The notes beneath the pieces were generated by a model, which ran no database searches, had not been told where the DNA came from, and saw only the letters and a program-made list of their open reading frames with translations. Shown here piece after piece: positions 44,137 to 55,645 of a stretch of DNA of 64,000 nt (position 1 is its first letter; each line of letters starts with the position of its first letter). This DNA comes from Gnetum montanum (taxonomy: Eukaryota; Streptophyta; Gnetopsida; Gnetales; Gnetaceae), in assembly GCA_015680685.1 (NCBI GenBank), contig MNCI01027100.1, forward strand, positions 579,950 through 643,949, in the 5' to 3' direction. A program made the translations under genes and the position numbers.

Positions 44137-45643
44137 TGATGAGTGGCGAGGTACCCCTACACTCAACCATACGAATAGGAGCGTTCACGCATGATCCAAT
44201 CGAACTTCGTGGACAGGCTAGTTGTGGTATCTAAATAGTTACACGTTGATCACAGTTTGCTTTCTTCCCACCTAGACTAGTATTTGCTTTGCCACGTATG
44301 GTTTAGTCCAGAGTGAGGCGTATGATGTGATCCTAAACTAGTGCTACTCCTAGAGACAATGGAAAATAATCTTAATTAAACTAATAAGCAATAGAAAATG
44401 AAGTCTAAGCTAGCCTAAGTGCGATGAGCATCCATCCCTTAATCATCNNNNNNNNNNNNNNNNNNNNNNNNNNNNNNNNNNNNNNNNNNNNNNNNNNNNN
44501 NNNNNNNNNNNNNNNNNNNNNNNNNNNNNNNNNNNNNNNNNNNNNNNNNNNNNNNNNNNNNNNNNNNNNNNNNNNNNNNNNNNNNNNNNNNNNNNNNNNN
44601 NNNNNNNNNNNNNNNNNNNNNNNNNNNNNNNNNNNNNNNNNNNNNNNNNNNNNNNNNNNNNNNNNNNNNNNNNNNNNNNNNNNNNNNNNNNNNNNNNNNN
44701 NNNNNNNNNNNNNNNNNNNNNNNNNNNNNNNNNNNNNNNNNNNNNNNNNNNNNNNNNNNNNNNNNNNNNNNNNNNNNNNNNNNNNNNNNNNNNNNNNNNN
44801 NNNNNNNNNNNNNNNNNNNNNNNNNNNNNNNNNNNNNNNNNNNNNNNNNNNNNNNNNNNNNNNNNNNNNNNNNNNNNNNNNNNNNNNNNNNNNNNNNNNN
44901 NNNNNNNNNNNNNNNNNNNNNNNNNNNNNNNNNNNNNNNNNNNNNNNNNNNNNNNNNNNNNNNNNNNNNNNNNNNNNNNNNNNNNNNNNNNNNNNNNNNN
45001 NNNNNNNNNNNNNNNNNNNNNNNNNNNNNNNNNNNNNNNNNNNNNNNNNNNNNNNNNNNNNNNNNNNNNNNNNNNNNNNNNNNNNNNNNNNNNNNNNNNN
45101 NNNNNNNNNNNNNNNNNNNNNNNNNNNNNNNNNNNNNNNNNNNNNNNNNNNNNNNNNNNNNNNNNNNNNNNNNNNNNNNNNNNNNNNNNNNNNNNNNNNN
45201 NNNNNNNNNNNNNNNNNNNNNNNNNNNNNNNNNNNNNNNNNNNNNNNNNNNNNNNNNNNNNNNNNNNNNNNNNNNNNNNNNNNNNNNNNNNNNNNNNNNN
45301 NNNNNNNNNNNNNNNNNNNNNNNNNNNNNNNNNNNNNNNNNNNNNNNNNNNNNNNNNNNNNNNNNNNNNNNNNNNNNNNNNNNNNNNNNNNNNNNNNNNN
45401 NNNNNNNNNNNNNNNNNNNNNNNNAGGTTTCGTACAATTACAAGCATCACACTATGGGCATGCACTTGGGAAAATATTCTAACTCTTGTGGAAACAAACT
45501 GCAAGAGCTTCGCTACAATTGAACCAAAAGATGCCTAGATGCGGCTGAGGGCCATTTATTTATAGGCTAGAATAGATGTTGCATAAATGGGGCTACGTAT
45601 ACGGGGCCTAGTATACACAGTCCCCGAAAATCATGATTCATCA
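44137..45643 (-). mobile_element. LTR-C: solo LTR (reverse) inserted in the E1 extra ORF
   Basis: Begins TGATGAGTGGCGAGGTACCC and ends GATTCATCA, the reverse complement of the family ends, with the 5-bp duplication CCATA at 44132-44136 and 45644-45648. A TATA-like TTATTTATAG lies near 45557-45566. The middle is an N gap, so the 1507-bp length is nominal. A complete element inside the gap cannot be fully excluded, but both sides match one LTR. Confidence 0.8.
44448..45424. other. Assembly gap (977 N)
   Basis: Continuous Ns inside LTR-C. Apparent open frames across it are meaningless. Confidence 0.99.
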
Positions 45644-46860
45644 CCATAGAAAATCATCACCTACACAATGTTGATACATAGAAGTAACAAATGCAAAAAT
45701 TCATTCATCAACAATAGGAGTAGCTCACTAGGGTAAACACAGAATTGAGGAAATTGGCCATCGAAAATCAAAATCTATTTATGGAGGAAGTCTGAGCCTT
45801 ACGCCAAAATTCTACCATTGAGATTTCCATTAAGAAAAATAAAGCTCTTAAGTTTCAAAGAGATAAAAATCACTATAGAGACCAGGTTGGCTTGCAGAAG
45901 AAGGTAAATGAGAAACATATTCAAATGGCTAAGGTAAAAGTAAATGAAGCCCTCCAGCAACTCTAGCAAGGAAGAGAAGTGTGGCAGCCCATCATTGATG
46001 GGATTGATGCTTATAATAAAGCAGAGATCTACCTAGAGGAGTTACAGATTGAAGAAATGATAGAATACATGGAATTGGCCAATCTCTACTATGCAAACCT
46101 GGTGATGTTGATTGCTAGACGATCATGGTCAGAATTAGAAAAATAAGTGGCTAGCTCATAATTGTTGTACAATGCACCATAAAGACAACAAGCAAAAGCT
46201 TGAGATAGAAAATGTTAAACTCAAAGTTCTTAAGGAAAGATTCACGGATCAACGATCAACTACCGAGAACTTAACCAAGAGAATGAATGATTACTATGAG
46301 CTGAAAGACATAGTTAAAGCATTTGACATCGAGTACAAACAATTTGCTGCCTAGTTCATTAAAGCTAAGGAGCTATTTCTAGCAATTCCTTGTTTTTGGA
46401 ATGTGCCCGTTCTAACACACATTGGTGAAGTTGTGTGGAAGGTGCACAATTCCAGGAGTAAGAAGGAGAAAATGAAGGCATTGCTAGATGCCTTTCACCT
46501 CCTGCTAGAAGTTGTAGCAGTACTAAGATAGCCACAGCTACCTCAGCTGCAGCTCATGCCTGAAGTTGGTGAAGGTTCCTTAGAGCCTCAAGAGCCACCA
46601 CTGCCTAGGACTATCTAACCTTCTCTACCAACTTCACACCATTAGAGTACATGCTATCTAATTTTGAAGAGTTATGTCATGATGTTCAATTTTTTCTATC
46701 ATGAACACTATAATTTTTGTAATGTGTTGATCTGTATACTTAGGCACTTAGTTTTGTCAAGTCAGTTTGCTTTGTTTGGTTAAGAGTCAGTGAATAATCC
46801 CATACCTTCCCAATCTTGTAAAGAAACTTAAGGATGAGTTTTTATTCAATTGGAAGGGTA

Positions 46861-47706
46861 TGATGGATCATGGTTGGTTGCATTGACAAGGCCTCGTTGA
46901 TGTCACCCCATTGACACAAGGTCTATTTTTTGCTATAAATACGTGCTTACTAGTTGCATTCATGGCATCCAATAGATAGTAGTAGCTGAACCCTTGTAGT
47001 TTGTTCATTTGAAAGTTAGAATATTTCTCTCGAGTGCCCACAACAAGAGTCATTGAGTGTACAGATCTTTATTTGAGCATTGTTGTACCTAAGCACAACG
47101 GTATGTACAATAATAAAGACAAGCTTCTTGATAAACCTTACAACATTCTAGATAGTTTACATAATTATTTATGCATTTATTGCTTTTAGTTAAATATTCA
47201 ATGTTTTTCAGTAATTAAGTTAATTAAGTGAAATAAGCTAGATAGATTAAATACATAAGTACAACCACTTCAAGCGTAATAAGTATTTGCTTGGTAATCC
47301 CAGTAGCATTTTTGCTTGGTGCACATAGGGATGTACCTCTTGGTAACCTAGGTGTGGATACGTGGTTTTAGGATGTGTACAGAAAGTGGGACTGGATGCT
47401 TATGTTAGGATTAGTTAGAGATCAATTAGTTAATTTAGATTAATCATTAAATTACTTTTTCTCTCTTTTCAAAGCATCAAAGAACATAAAATATAAAATG
47501 ATAAAATCATATGCCTCAATTTCACTTAACCATACCTTTGTACTTCGCAAATGTAATTAGGAAGTCAATGAATGACCTTAGGGCAAGATTCATTGCCTAG
47601 AAGACTAGTGCACTAGAAACTATAAAGTCCATAGAATTTGACTGGATTGCGCATGCATGCTTTGTGATTCATATGGTTGGGTGTACGGGTACCTTGTTGC
47701 TCATCA
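46861..47706 (+). repeat. E1 3' LTR (LTR-D), 846 bp
   Basis: TGATGGATCA...GCTCATCA, preceded by the polypurine tract GGAAGGG. TATAAAT at 46934-46940. It is shorter than LTR-B mainly because fewer GACAAGGCCTCGTTGATG-type repeats remain in U3. Confidence 0.88.
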
Positions 47707-47711
47707 CCCAA
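47707..47711. repeat. E1 target-site duplication (CCCAA), right copy
   Basis: Immediately right of the CATCA end of LTR-D; identical to 33873-33877. E2 gag sequence resumes after it. Confidence 0.88.
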
Positions 47712-50350
47712 CAACTTAAGATTGTCTACACCATCCAAATCAATATCATTTGGATTTCACTTCATCCTCCACAAGGATGAGCAGCTACAATGGAAAGACC
47801 TAAAGGATAACATTATGTTGTCAACTGATCAAGCCATTTCATCAATGTTCGTGGTAGCATTAATCAAGTTGGGACTTGAAATAGTAGCTCCATAGTACCA
47901 AGTGAAGAAGCACCTCTCTAAAGATTATCAACCTACAGAGACCTACCTTTAAAAAGAAAAACTCATGGAAGCTCATCATGAGGCCTCCAAGGGTAAAAAG
48001 GTTCCAATCACACTAACATCACAACTCAAAAAGGAGGACACTGAATATCCTTTAAGTTGAACTCAACACCAAGATTCTCCTCTCTTTAGTGAAGATAACA
48101 TGACTCATCAATGGTTATATTCCACCTTGGTATGAAACCAAGATAAGGAAAGAGCTAGGTCCAAAACCATAAGGACCTCAAGGTCAATGTCTTCTAGTCA
48201 CTAGGTAAGAGAACAACCAAGGAACCAAAGAAGAAGATGAAGCCAACATGACTCTGCTAGCTTTCCATCTTCACCATTGATGAGCGGCAAGGTACCCCTA
48301 TGTCCAACTATACAAATCACAAGTGTTCACATGTGATCTAGTCGAATTTTATAGATCTTAAGTTCTTAAGTACACTAGTTCTAAGACATGAAATCTAATT
48401 AGAATGATCGTTGTCTTCTCAGTTTCACTTGTGCAGTACAAGCATATGGTTAAGTGCAATTGAGGTATATGATTTTTATGATTTTGTATTTTATAATTTT
48501 AATCGCCGAATAATGAAAGGTAGAGAAAATTAATATCTAAGTAATCTACTGCCTAGCTAGCCTAACACAAGTACCCATTTCCACTCTCTAGACACATCCT
48601 AAAGACATGTAGTACTACTAGGTTACCAAACATTAAGCATTTCTAGGTTACCAAGTGCTACACGTATGCTCAAAGTGGTCATGCTTGTGTTCATTAACAA
48701 TTGAAAACTAATTTCTTAATGAAAATGCATTAAAGTAAAGTTCATGAATATCAAATGCATTAAAGGAAACATTAATCTATTCTCAGTGCTACAAGGATGA
48801 TCAAAGGGTTCGTTTTTATTCCTATCACATTGATGTGCTCAGGTATAGCAATGCTCAAACAAAGATCTGTACATACTTAGACTCCTACTACGAGCACTTA
48901 AAAAATATTCTAACTCTAGAGAAAACAAACTGCAAGAGTTTCGCTATGCTATGACAAAAACTATGAAAAACTATATGAAAATCATGAGCCTAAGTGCTAT
49001 ATTTATAGGTTGGCATATACCCCACAATATTGGATATTCGACATTGCGTCTTAAGCTTTGATATCATGTATCCAATATTGAGTCAGGTATCCAATATTGA
49101 GGCTCTGATATTGGATATATTCAATATTAAAGCTAGTCAAAACATGATTCATCAACCATCCTCTTCATCTTCTAGCTCTGATGAGGGGAAACATGATTGA
49201 GACCAAAGGGAAAATGATCAAAGGCAAGCTGGAAATGATAAACAACCCCATCAAAGAGATGAGAGAAGGGAACATAGATAGGAATAGGAAGAAGAGGAGC
49301 ATTAAGAAAGAAAGAATAGTAGGCCACATCATAGGAGACATGGCCATGATAGGGACCATAATGAGCAGGATGACTATGATGAACCATTGCTTGCTATGAG
49401 GAGCATGATCAACATCTATAAGGTAGTTTACATTCATACTAGGCATCAAAGGGATAGCTAGATCAAACGACTTAACATAAAAAATATTTCTAAATTTTAG
49501 GGAGGTTATAATGTTGATTCACAACACCCCTTCCATCTGCAAAAAGGAGGTACATCTTTTTAACCTAAAGGAGGAAGCACCATTGGAGGAGGTTGTGCAA
49601 AGAAAGACCTATCTAATCTAAAAATATGTTAATAAAATATCAAAAAATATGGACAAAATGTGGGACTCTTTGAATAAGAAGATCCAAATGGCTTTTAAAA
49701 TCATGAAGAAGAAAACAAAGCACAGGAGCAAGGACAAGTATAAGAGAAGAAAGAAGAATACCATGAAGGATTATCATCATTAAAAAGGTAAGAATGTAGC
49801 AGTAGAAGAGGTTGTAGATTTAGACATAGATGACAAAGAGTGTGACATTTGCCAATATAACCATCCCAAGGGATGTTGCCCAATTCTATCATACCTACCA
49901 AAATCTAGGGTCTAAGCTTTAAATATAAAGCTTTCCCAAAGACAATCACCTAGGAGGTTGCTATATTCTCAAGCAAAATATTGACAAAAATTTTATCAAT
50001 AGAAATACTATTTAAGTGGAATCCCACCTAAACCTAAAAATTACTATCATTAGTGGAAAAATCCATAATCATAAGGGATGTCATCACTAAGACAACAATA
50101 TCCTTACTATCAACCAAATTCATATATCTACTATGTCCAACAACTTGTGTCACTAAGTGGCTTAATGATCCATACTTCTCTTCATAATTACTATCCTCCC
50201 AAATACTCCATGTGTTGAATCTCCTTCCACATACACTCCTTACTACCCTTAGCAACATCATGCACATCATAACTCCACTCCCTTGCCACTTGCACCACCT
50301 ATGCAAGGTAAGATACATCTGTAACCCCATCAATAGAATGCCACAAGAGC
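47712..50350 (+). pseudogene. E2 gag, resumed after E1
   Basis: 47712 onward continues gag (hydrophobic F-H-F-I-L-H-K-D-E near 47760, as in E1 and E3). Interrupted by LTR-E, it resumes at 49155 with an S-S-S-S-S-S-D-E run and later the zinc knuckle C-D-I-C-Q-Y-N-H-P-K-G-C-C near 49840-49880, intact in its Cys/His pattern. Many stops. Confidence 0.7.
48278..49154 (-). mobile_element. LTR-E: solo LTR (reverse) in E2 gag, 877 bp
   Basis: TGATGAGCGGCAAGG...ATGATTCATCA flanked by ACCAT at 48273-48277 and 49155-49159. TATAAAT on the minus strand at 49001-49007. U3 carries CAATATTGGATA-type repeats (49024-49130). Confidence 0.9.
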
Positions 50351-50357
50351 TATAAAC

Positions 50358-50725
50358 CTGCAAGTGGATGATAATTTAAGTGGTTTTGAGCATAAGCCTC
50401 AAAAAGGNTTTGGATCTTAAGTCTAACAAATCCTTGCATAGATCATTTTCTGCAATCTATAAATAAATCAAATGACTTCCAAGGTTACTTCTATTCATGG
50501 GAATGTATCCTTCTTTTATCCAATCTATAACTGCATGAGTTAACATGATAGTTTGAACATTTTGGATCTTTAGTTTTAAGGTAGCTCAGTTGGTATTCCT
50601 TGGGTAGTTTGAGAGGAGTTCGTAGGGATAGATGCTTGCAATGGTTTGGGTGGATTGTTAGGCTTCAAAAATAGCCTTTTTGAGGCTTATGCTCAAAACC
50701 ACTTAAATTATCATCCACTTGCAGG
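50358..50725. repeat. 50-bp perfect inverted repeat with single Ns at its edges
   Basis: CCTGCAAGTGGATGATAATT and the following 30 bases (50358-50407) reappear exactly inverted at 50676-50725, with an N at 50408 and at 50726. The 268 bp between are unlike the flanking E2 sequence. A wrongly joined gap filler is the simplest reading. Confidence 0.75.
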
Positions 50726-50726
50726 N

Positions 50727-52760
50727 TGACTGGTAGAGCATATCATAACCACTATTAGTCGGTGTTCATAACTAGCAAATTTCCTAGTAATCCATGTGGA
50801 CAATTTTAAGGAGAACTTTCCAATTATTATGGGGAGGATTTGGCTAAGTACCATTGATATCAAGCTAGGGATAAGAGACCTCTCCTTGGAAATCTCAAAG
50901 GAAAATGAGTTTGGTAAAATAAAGAAAAAAAAATAGTTTCGTGCATCATGTATAGTGACACAAGGTGTAACTACATGTAAAAAATATGGGCAATTAAGAG
51001 CACTTCTATGAGAGAATGTAGAATATGTGCTGAAACTACCAATATTCAAAGGTGCTTATATGTAGTAACCACAAAACAGAAAGACACCCAGTGACTAACT
51101 AGAAACAACAACTTCAATTCTATCATATGTGTGGAACCAATAGAGATTCTTACAAGTGCATATATAGATAAGATGAATGAGATGGGATGAATTAAGTACT
51201 AGCTCTCAGAAGTTGAGCATAGAAAATAATTAAAGATAAATTGGGAAGAGTTCAAAGCTCTGACACTTCTAAACATGAACCCTTGAGGTTGAAATCCTTA
51301 TTGGCATCTTTAGAATTTGTATTCTTAGACAATGAGAAGCTAATAATTATAAATGTCCAACTTGCCAAAGAATAGAAAGAAAACTTGCGAAAAGTAGTTA
51401 ACAAATGGCGAATAGTCTTTGCCTAGTCATATGATGAGATAAAAGGAATAGATCCATGCATATGCTAGCATCATATTTACATAGATTTTGCTATCAAACC
51501 TAAGAGATAGCCTCAATAGAGGTTGAATCCAAAGTGAAAACAAGTTGTTAAAAAGGAGGTTGAGAAACTTCTAAAGGCTAGATTCATTTATCCAGTGGTA
51601 GATAGTGAGTGGATAATCCCACTTGTCACTGCACCAAAGAAATATGGATAATGAAAATTTTGTATGGATTTTAGATTGCTAAACATGATTGCTTTCAAGG
51701 ATCATTCTCCATTATCATTTGTGGACCAAGTGTTGGATACTATTGCATCGTGCAACTACTACAGTTTTTTGGATGGATATAGTGACTACAATTAGATCCA
51801 AATCACTTCAGAAGACTAGGCCAAAACAACATTTACAAGTCTATGGGGAACTTTTACATACAAAAAGATATCTTTTGGTCTATGTAATACTCCTACAACC
51901 TTTCAATGTCTTATCCTTAGCATTTTTTAGCTACAAATTGGCAATGGTGGGGAAGTCTTCATGGATGAATTCTCCACATATGGTGTTAATTTCAAACCAG
52001 ATTTGGACCATCTTGAGTAGGTATTGAAACAATGTTTGGAAACAAACCTATGGCTCAACTAGCAAAAGTACCATTTGATGGTTCAAAAGGAAATTATTCT
52101 AGGGCACCAAATTTCATAAAAAGGTATTGAGGTGGACCTTGAAAATGCAAGTGTTATTAAAGGAATCATCAAATAGCCTTAAATAATCAAAGATATGAGG
52201 TTATTCCTTGGACAGACTTATTACTATAGGTGTTTCAATGAAAACTTCTCAAAAATCGTCAAACTACTTGTTGAACTTACTAAGAAGGATGTAACAGTTG
52301 ATGGAACAAGTAATGTGACAAAGCATTCCAACACCTAAAGTAGAAGCTCATAGAAACACCAATTCTACATGTGCTTGATTGGTTCAAACCTTTGCATATC
52401 ATGAGAGATGCATCCAATTATGCATTTGGAGTAGTGCTAAACAAATAGATGATCAAAAATGTCCATACTCCATCCATTGTTTAGGTAGAAGTATCATAGG
52501 TATATAAATTAATTACATCATAAGAGAAAAGGAACTCATGGAAATGGTGTATATTCTTGAAAAATTTAGCCACTATGTGCTTGGATACCCCATTTTTATG
52601 CACATGAATCTCAATGCCATTCACATCCTCATGAATAAGCCAATAGTGAGCCCTCGTGTTATATGGTGATTGGTGATTTTATAGGAGTTTAATTTGACAA
52701 TGATGAATAAAAAGAGAACTAAGAACAAGGTTGTCAATCATTTATCTCAGTTAAGATGGG
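50727..52760 (+). pseudogene. E2 protease and reverse transcriptase-RNase H
   Basis: Protease-region sequence (D-N-F-K-E-N-F-P-I-I-M near 50800) leads into RT at about 51500-52020 with F-L-D-G-Y-S-D-Y-N and V-F-M-D-E-F-S-T-Y, then RNase H at 52380-52760 (R-D-A-S-N-Y-A-F-G). The second catalytic Asp of RT is Glu. It is collinear with E1 37.0-39.0 kb but more decayed. Confidence 0.8.
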
Positions 52761-53029
52761 ACAACAAGACCGATGAAGTATCTTTATCTGATCAACTCAA
52801 AGTTGAGCTTCTCTTTGCCAAGGCAACCAAAGTTCAAGCACCCATGGTTAGAAATTGGTATAATCAATTCCTCTCTTATCTACTCATACAAGAGACCCTT
52901 GTAGAATGGGACCCTAGGAGAAAAACATCAATTCTTTCACTAGGTCAAATAATATATGGAGATAGAGGGTAACCTTTATAAAATTTGTGCATATCAACTA
53001 TGAGTCCTCTAAGATGCTCACGATGGCCC

Positions 53030-54120
53030 TTGTGAGGGCCATTACACATGAAGGGGATTGATCATAAAAATTCTGATGATAAGATATTCATGATCTAAAA
53101 TGCTCAAGGGTGCTCACCATTTCACTTATTCATGCAAGTGATGTCAAAGAGATGGAGGGATGACAACCAAGAATGAAGGGTCCCAGCAACAGATTCAACC
53201 ACCGAATTCTTTTGACCTTTAGGGAATTGATTTCATGGGATCCATTGCTCTCATATGTAATGAGAAGTCTTACATTATTGTTGTTATTGACTATTGTACC
53301 AAATGGGGTAAAGTAGCAGTTGTTATTGACTATATCTCTTCCACTGGAGCATAATTCTTTTGATAAGTGGTAAACAAGTTTGGTGTGCCTTAGACATTAA
53401 TTTTTGATAATGGGACCTATTTCATGGGTGATGCATTTCACAAGTTGATGCAGCATTTGGGGGTGGAACATAAACTTACAACTCCTTACCACTCCCAAGC
53501 TAATGGACAAGTGGAAGTCATCAATAGGGAGATCACATGAATTCTAATAAGAATCATTAATAAATAAAGGAAGGATTTGAGCACCAAACTTAATGATGCT
53601 CTATGGGCCAATTGCTCAACATGGAATTTCCCTATAGGTTACTCTTCCTATGAGTTAGCGTACCAAAAGTTTCCCAAGCTTCTAATTCAAATTGAACTTC
53701 ATACACTCACAACTACATGTGACTTACTACAAAAGGAATGACTAATGGCACTTAATGTAGTCGATGAGAAGCAAAGGGTAGCTTTGATTATGAATGAAGT
53801 ACACAAGGCATACTACAAACAAAAAATGATGCAGAAATAAGAAAAGTTGTATTTCAACAAGCATACAAGGCTTTCTAGTGGGATCCCATGAATGTACCTC
53901 AATGAACTAAGTTTTGGACATTGTAGGAAGGACCATACATTGTACACAACTTTTCCTTTGAGGGCTATGATGATTTGTCACCCAACAAGCCCTCAAAAGC
54001 ACATGTTGGTCAACATCCAACAATTGAAACCCTTTAAAGACTTCCAAGTAACTAGCTACGACCACAAAACGGAAACACAAGATCAAGCTCATTTCATTTT
54101 AAAAATATTCCCCTTCTAAC
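53030..54120 (+). pseudogene. E2 integrase
   Basis: G-I-D-F-M-G-S near 53225, F-D-N-G-T-Y-F near 53405 and A-N-G-Q-V-E near 53500 preserve all three DDE residues, though stops break the frame. The C-terminal part near 53890-54118 ends Q-L-K-P-F-K-D-F. Confidence 0.8.
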
Positions 54121-54124
54121 TTAG

Positions 54125-54835
54125 TCTTGGGGAAGAAGACCATCTACCTTAATACCTTGCAGAGAATGGAATTTTTCATCTTTTTTGTTTTACATCAATT
54201 TTCATCCATTTTCTATTTTCTTTACCTTTTGATTTTCTTATATATTTTACTTTTAATTTGCTTTTCTTAATTGCCATTTGTGTCTTTTTCTTTTCCTTTT
54301 TTGCAATGTTCAATTTTATTCTATTACTGTTGTGAATTTTGATAATTACTAAATATAGCTGTCAAGATTGTCATTGATATATATAGACCAACTTTTTTTG
54401 GATTATGCTCATTACTAATGAGTTTTCCAATTCTATGCTGGTACGAAACAATGAGCTCATGACATCTACCTATTTCATCTATCTCAATACGAGATCTGTA
54501 TCATGGCAGCACTATGGTTCTTTCAAACTAAAAGTAAAAGTAACTTATGATCTCATTACCCAACAAACTAGGGAGGGACCAAGTGGAAATGAAAAAGGGT
54601 ATGGTCTCAAGGGGATTGTTGGCACATTTTGGCCATTTCATGGAACAAACTTTACAATGGTTGTAGCACTAGAAAATAAATTATTATCCATAAAAAAGGA
54701 GTGATTATGATAGAAATTAAAGTCAAGGCAGCAAAATCAGATTCAACACACCATGGTTATCAGTTTTCATAATCATTAGTTCTTTCTGTGAAGCCTTCAC
54801 AAGGGAAATTTGGTATAATGAAAGCATTCATTAAA
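54125..54835 (+). other. E2 3' region, no gene
   Basis: T-rich stretch like the sequence after pol in E1, including a conserved GTATGGTCTCAAGGGGATT block near 54600. No 3' LTR was recognised before the WD40 pseudogene. Confidence 0.5.
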
Positions 54836-54837
54836 CA

Positions 54838-55459
54838 AAACTAGCCAATGGGAGTGATGATTGCATAGTTAAATATTAGAGCATTATGTAGGAAAGAAGC
54901 ATTGATACTCTTAGAACAGTTGCAAATGTTTGTTGTGTTCAATTTTCACCTGATTTTGCAAATCAGATTATCTTTGGCTCCGTGGGCTCCATGATCTATT
55001 ATTATGATTTACATAAAACAAAATTACCACGGTGCACCCTAGCAGGCCATAGAAAGGCAGTTAGTAATGTTAAATTTATTGATAGAAGCACAATAATTTC
55101 TGCATCTACAGATAGTGTAGTAAAGATGTGGGATCTTGCCAAGGATACAACTCTAGAGGGATCCTCTTATGCTTGCACTCTTAGCTTTTCTAGGTATACC
55201 AATGAGAAGAATTTTGTTGGACTTACAGTGGCAGACATATATCGCTTGTGGTTCAGAGACAAATTATGTGTTTGCTTATTGTATATCTCTGCCCATGCCT
55301 GGGTTATCACTTAGGCTTGGTTGTGTTGATCCTATTACTGGTAGAAATATCGATGATGATAATGGATCGTTTGTGTCAAGCGTTTGCTGAAGAGGCAACT
55401 AAAAATTACTTGTTGCTACAAATTCAACTGGCAACATAAAGCTGTTGGAGATAGTTTAG
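54838..55459 (+). pseudogene. SPA/COP1-type WD40 repeat pseudogene (C-terminal part)
   Basis: Encodes ANVCCVQFSPDFANQIIFGS, M-I-Y-Y-Y-D-L, L-A-G-H-R-K-A-V-S-N-V-K-F, I-S-A-S-T-D-S-V-V-K-M-W-D-L and [10 protein letters not shown], the last four WD40 repeats of SPA1-related proteins (partners of COP1 in light signalling). It ends N-I-K-L-L-E-I-V-stop at 55459, the normal place. A frameshift near 55240, another near 55320-55400 and early stops before 54900 disable it. No introns interrupt the match, which suggests a processed copy, but the 5' part and a poly-A tail are missing. Confidence 0.78.
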
Positions 55460-55645
55460 AAATCGAAAGATAAAAATTCGGTAAAGGTGGTTATGATTCC
55501 GAGCATCATGGTAAAATTTGATTCCATGAATCAGGAAATGAAACCGAGGAAATGCATAGGCATGATCAGAGACAATTTGCAGGAGGAACACAAAATACAG
55601 CTTCATTTATGGCTTTTAAATCTTTAGGTAATTTCTCAGGCAGCC

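Larger units (their letters stand above)
42590..46620 (+). pseudogene. E1 extra ORF (plant-transposon-protein-like domain plus coiled coil)
   Basis: In the env position between pol and the 3' LTR. The 123-codon stretch 42893-43264 (F-K-I-A-A-Y-H-L-N-P, S-A-R-A-C-V-T-L-S-G-R-F, L-P-F-P-C-L-I-Q-K-L-C) resembles the 'putative plant transposon protein' domain often seen in gypsy-associated ORFs; similarity is from memory. From about 43730 the frame is long, Glu/Lys/Leu-rich and heptad-like, and resumes after the solo LTR at 45644 to about 46600. It is a host of many stops. Function in these elements is not known. Confidence 0.55.
33878..47706 (+). mobile_element. E1: complete-length Athila/Tat-like Ty3/gypsy element inserted in E2 gag
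   Basis: Bounded by related LTRs (33878-34796 and 46861-47706), both starting TGATGG and ending CATCA, with the 5-bp duplication CCCAA. Inside are a primer site, gag, protease, RT-RNase H, integrase, a long 3' region, an extra ORF in the env position and a polypurine tract (GGAAGGG at 46852-46858). RT with VFMDDFS-Y-G and the extra ORF after pol are marks of the Athila/Tat branch. Its 13.8 kb include a later solo LTR with an assembly gap. Stops are scattered through every domain. Confidence 0.88.
32845..54140 (+). mobile_element. E2: Athila/Tat-like Ty3/gypsy element, split by E1 and a solo LTR
   Basis: 5' LTR (to 33639), a tRNA-Asp-like primer site, and the first codons of gag (33786-33872) lie left of E1. 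Gag resumes at 47712 and runs, with the solo LTR 48278-49154 inserted, into protease (50727-51180), RT-RNase H (51240-52760) and integrase (53030-54120). Reading across both insertions gives one collinear element in the same orientation. Its RT has VFMDEF where the active VFMDDF is expected and there are many stops. No 3' LTR matching the 5' LTR was found downstream, so the right limit is approximate. Confidence 0.8.

Noticed and set aside
44424-45504. Frames of about 350 codons across the N gap
   Set aside because: Made of unknown residues; an artefact of translating Ns.
50578-50640. tRNA-like TAGCTCAGTTGGTA
   Set aside because: A good A-box match, but the B-box position is poor, no cloverleaf closes, and it lies in the suspect gap-filler segment.
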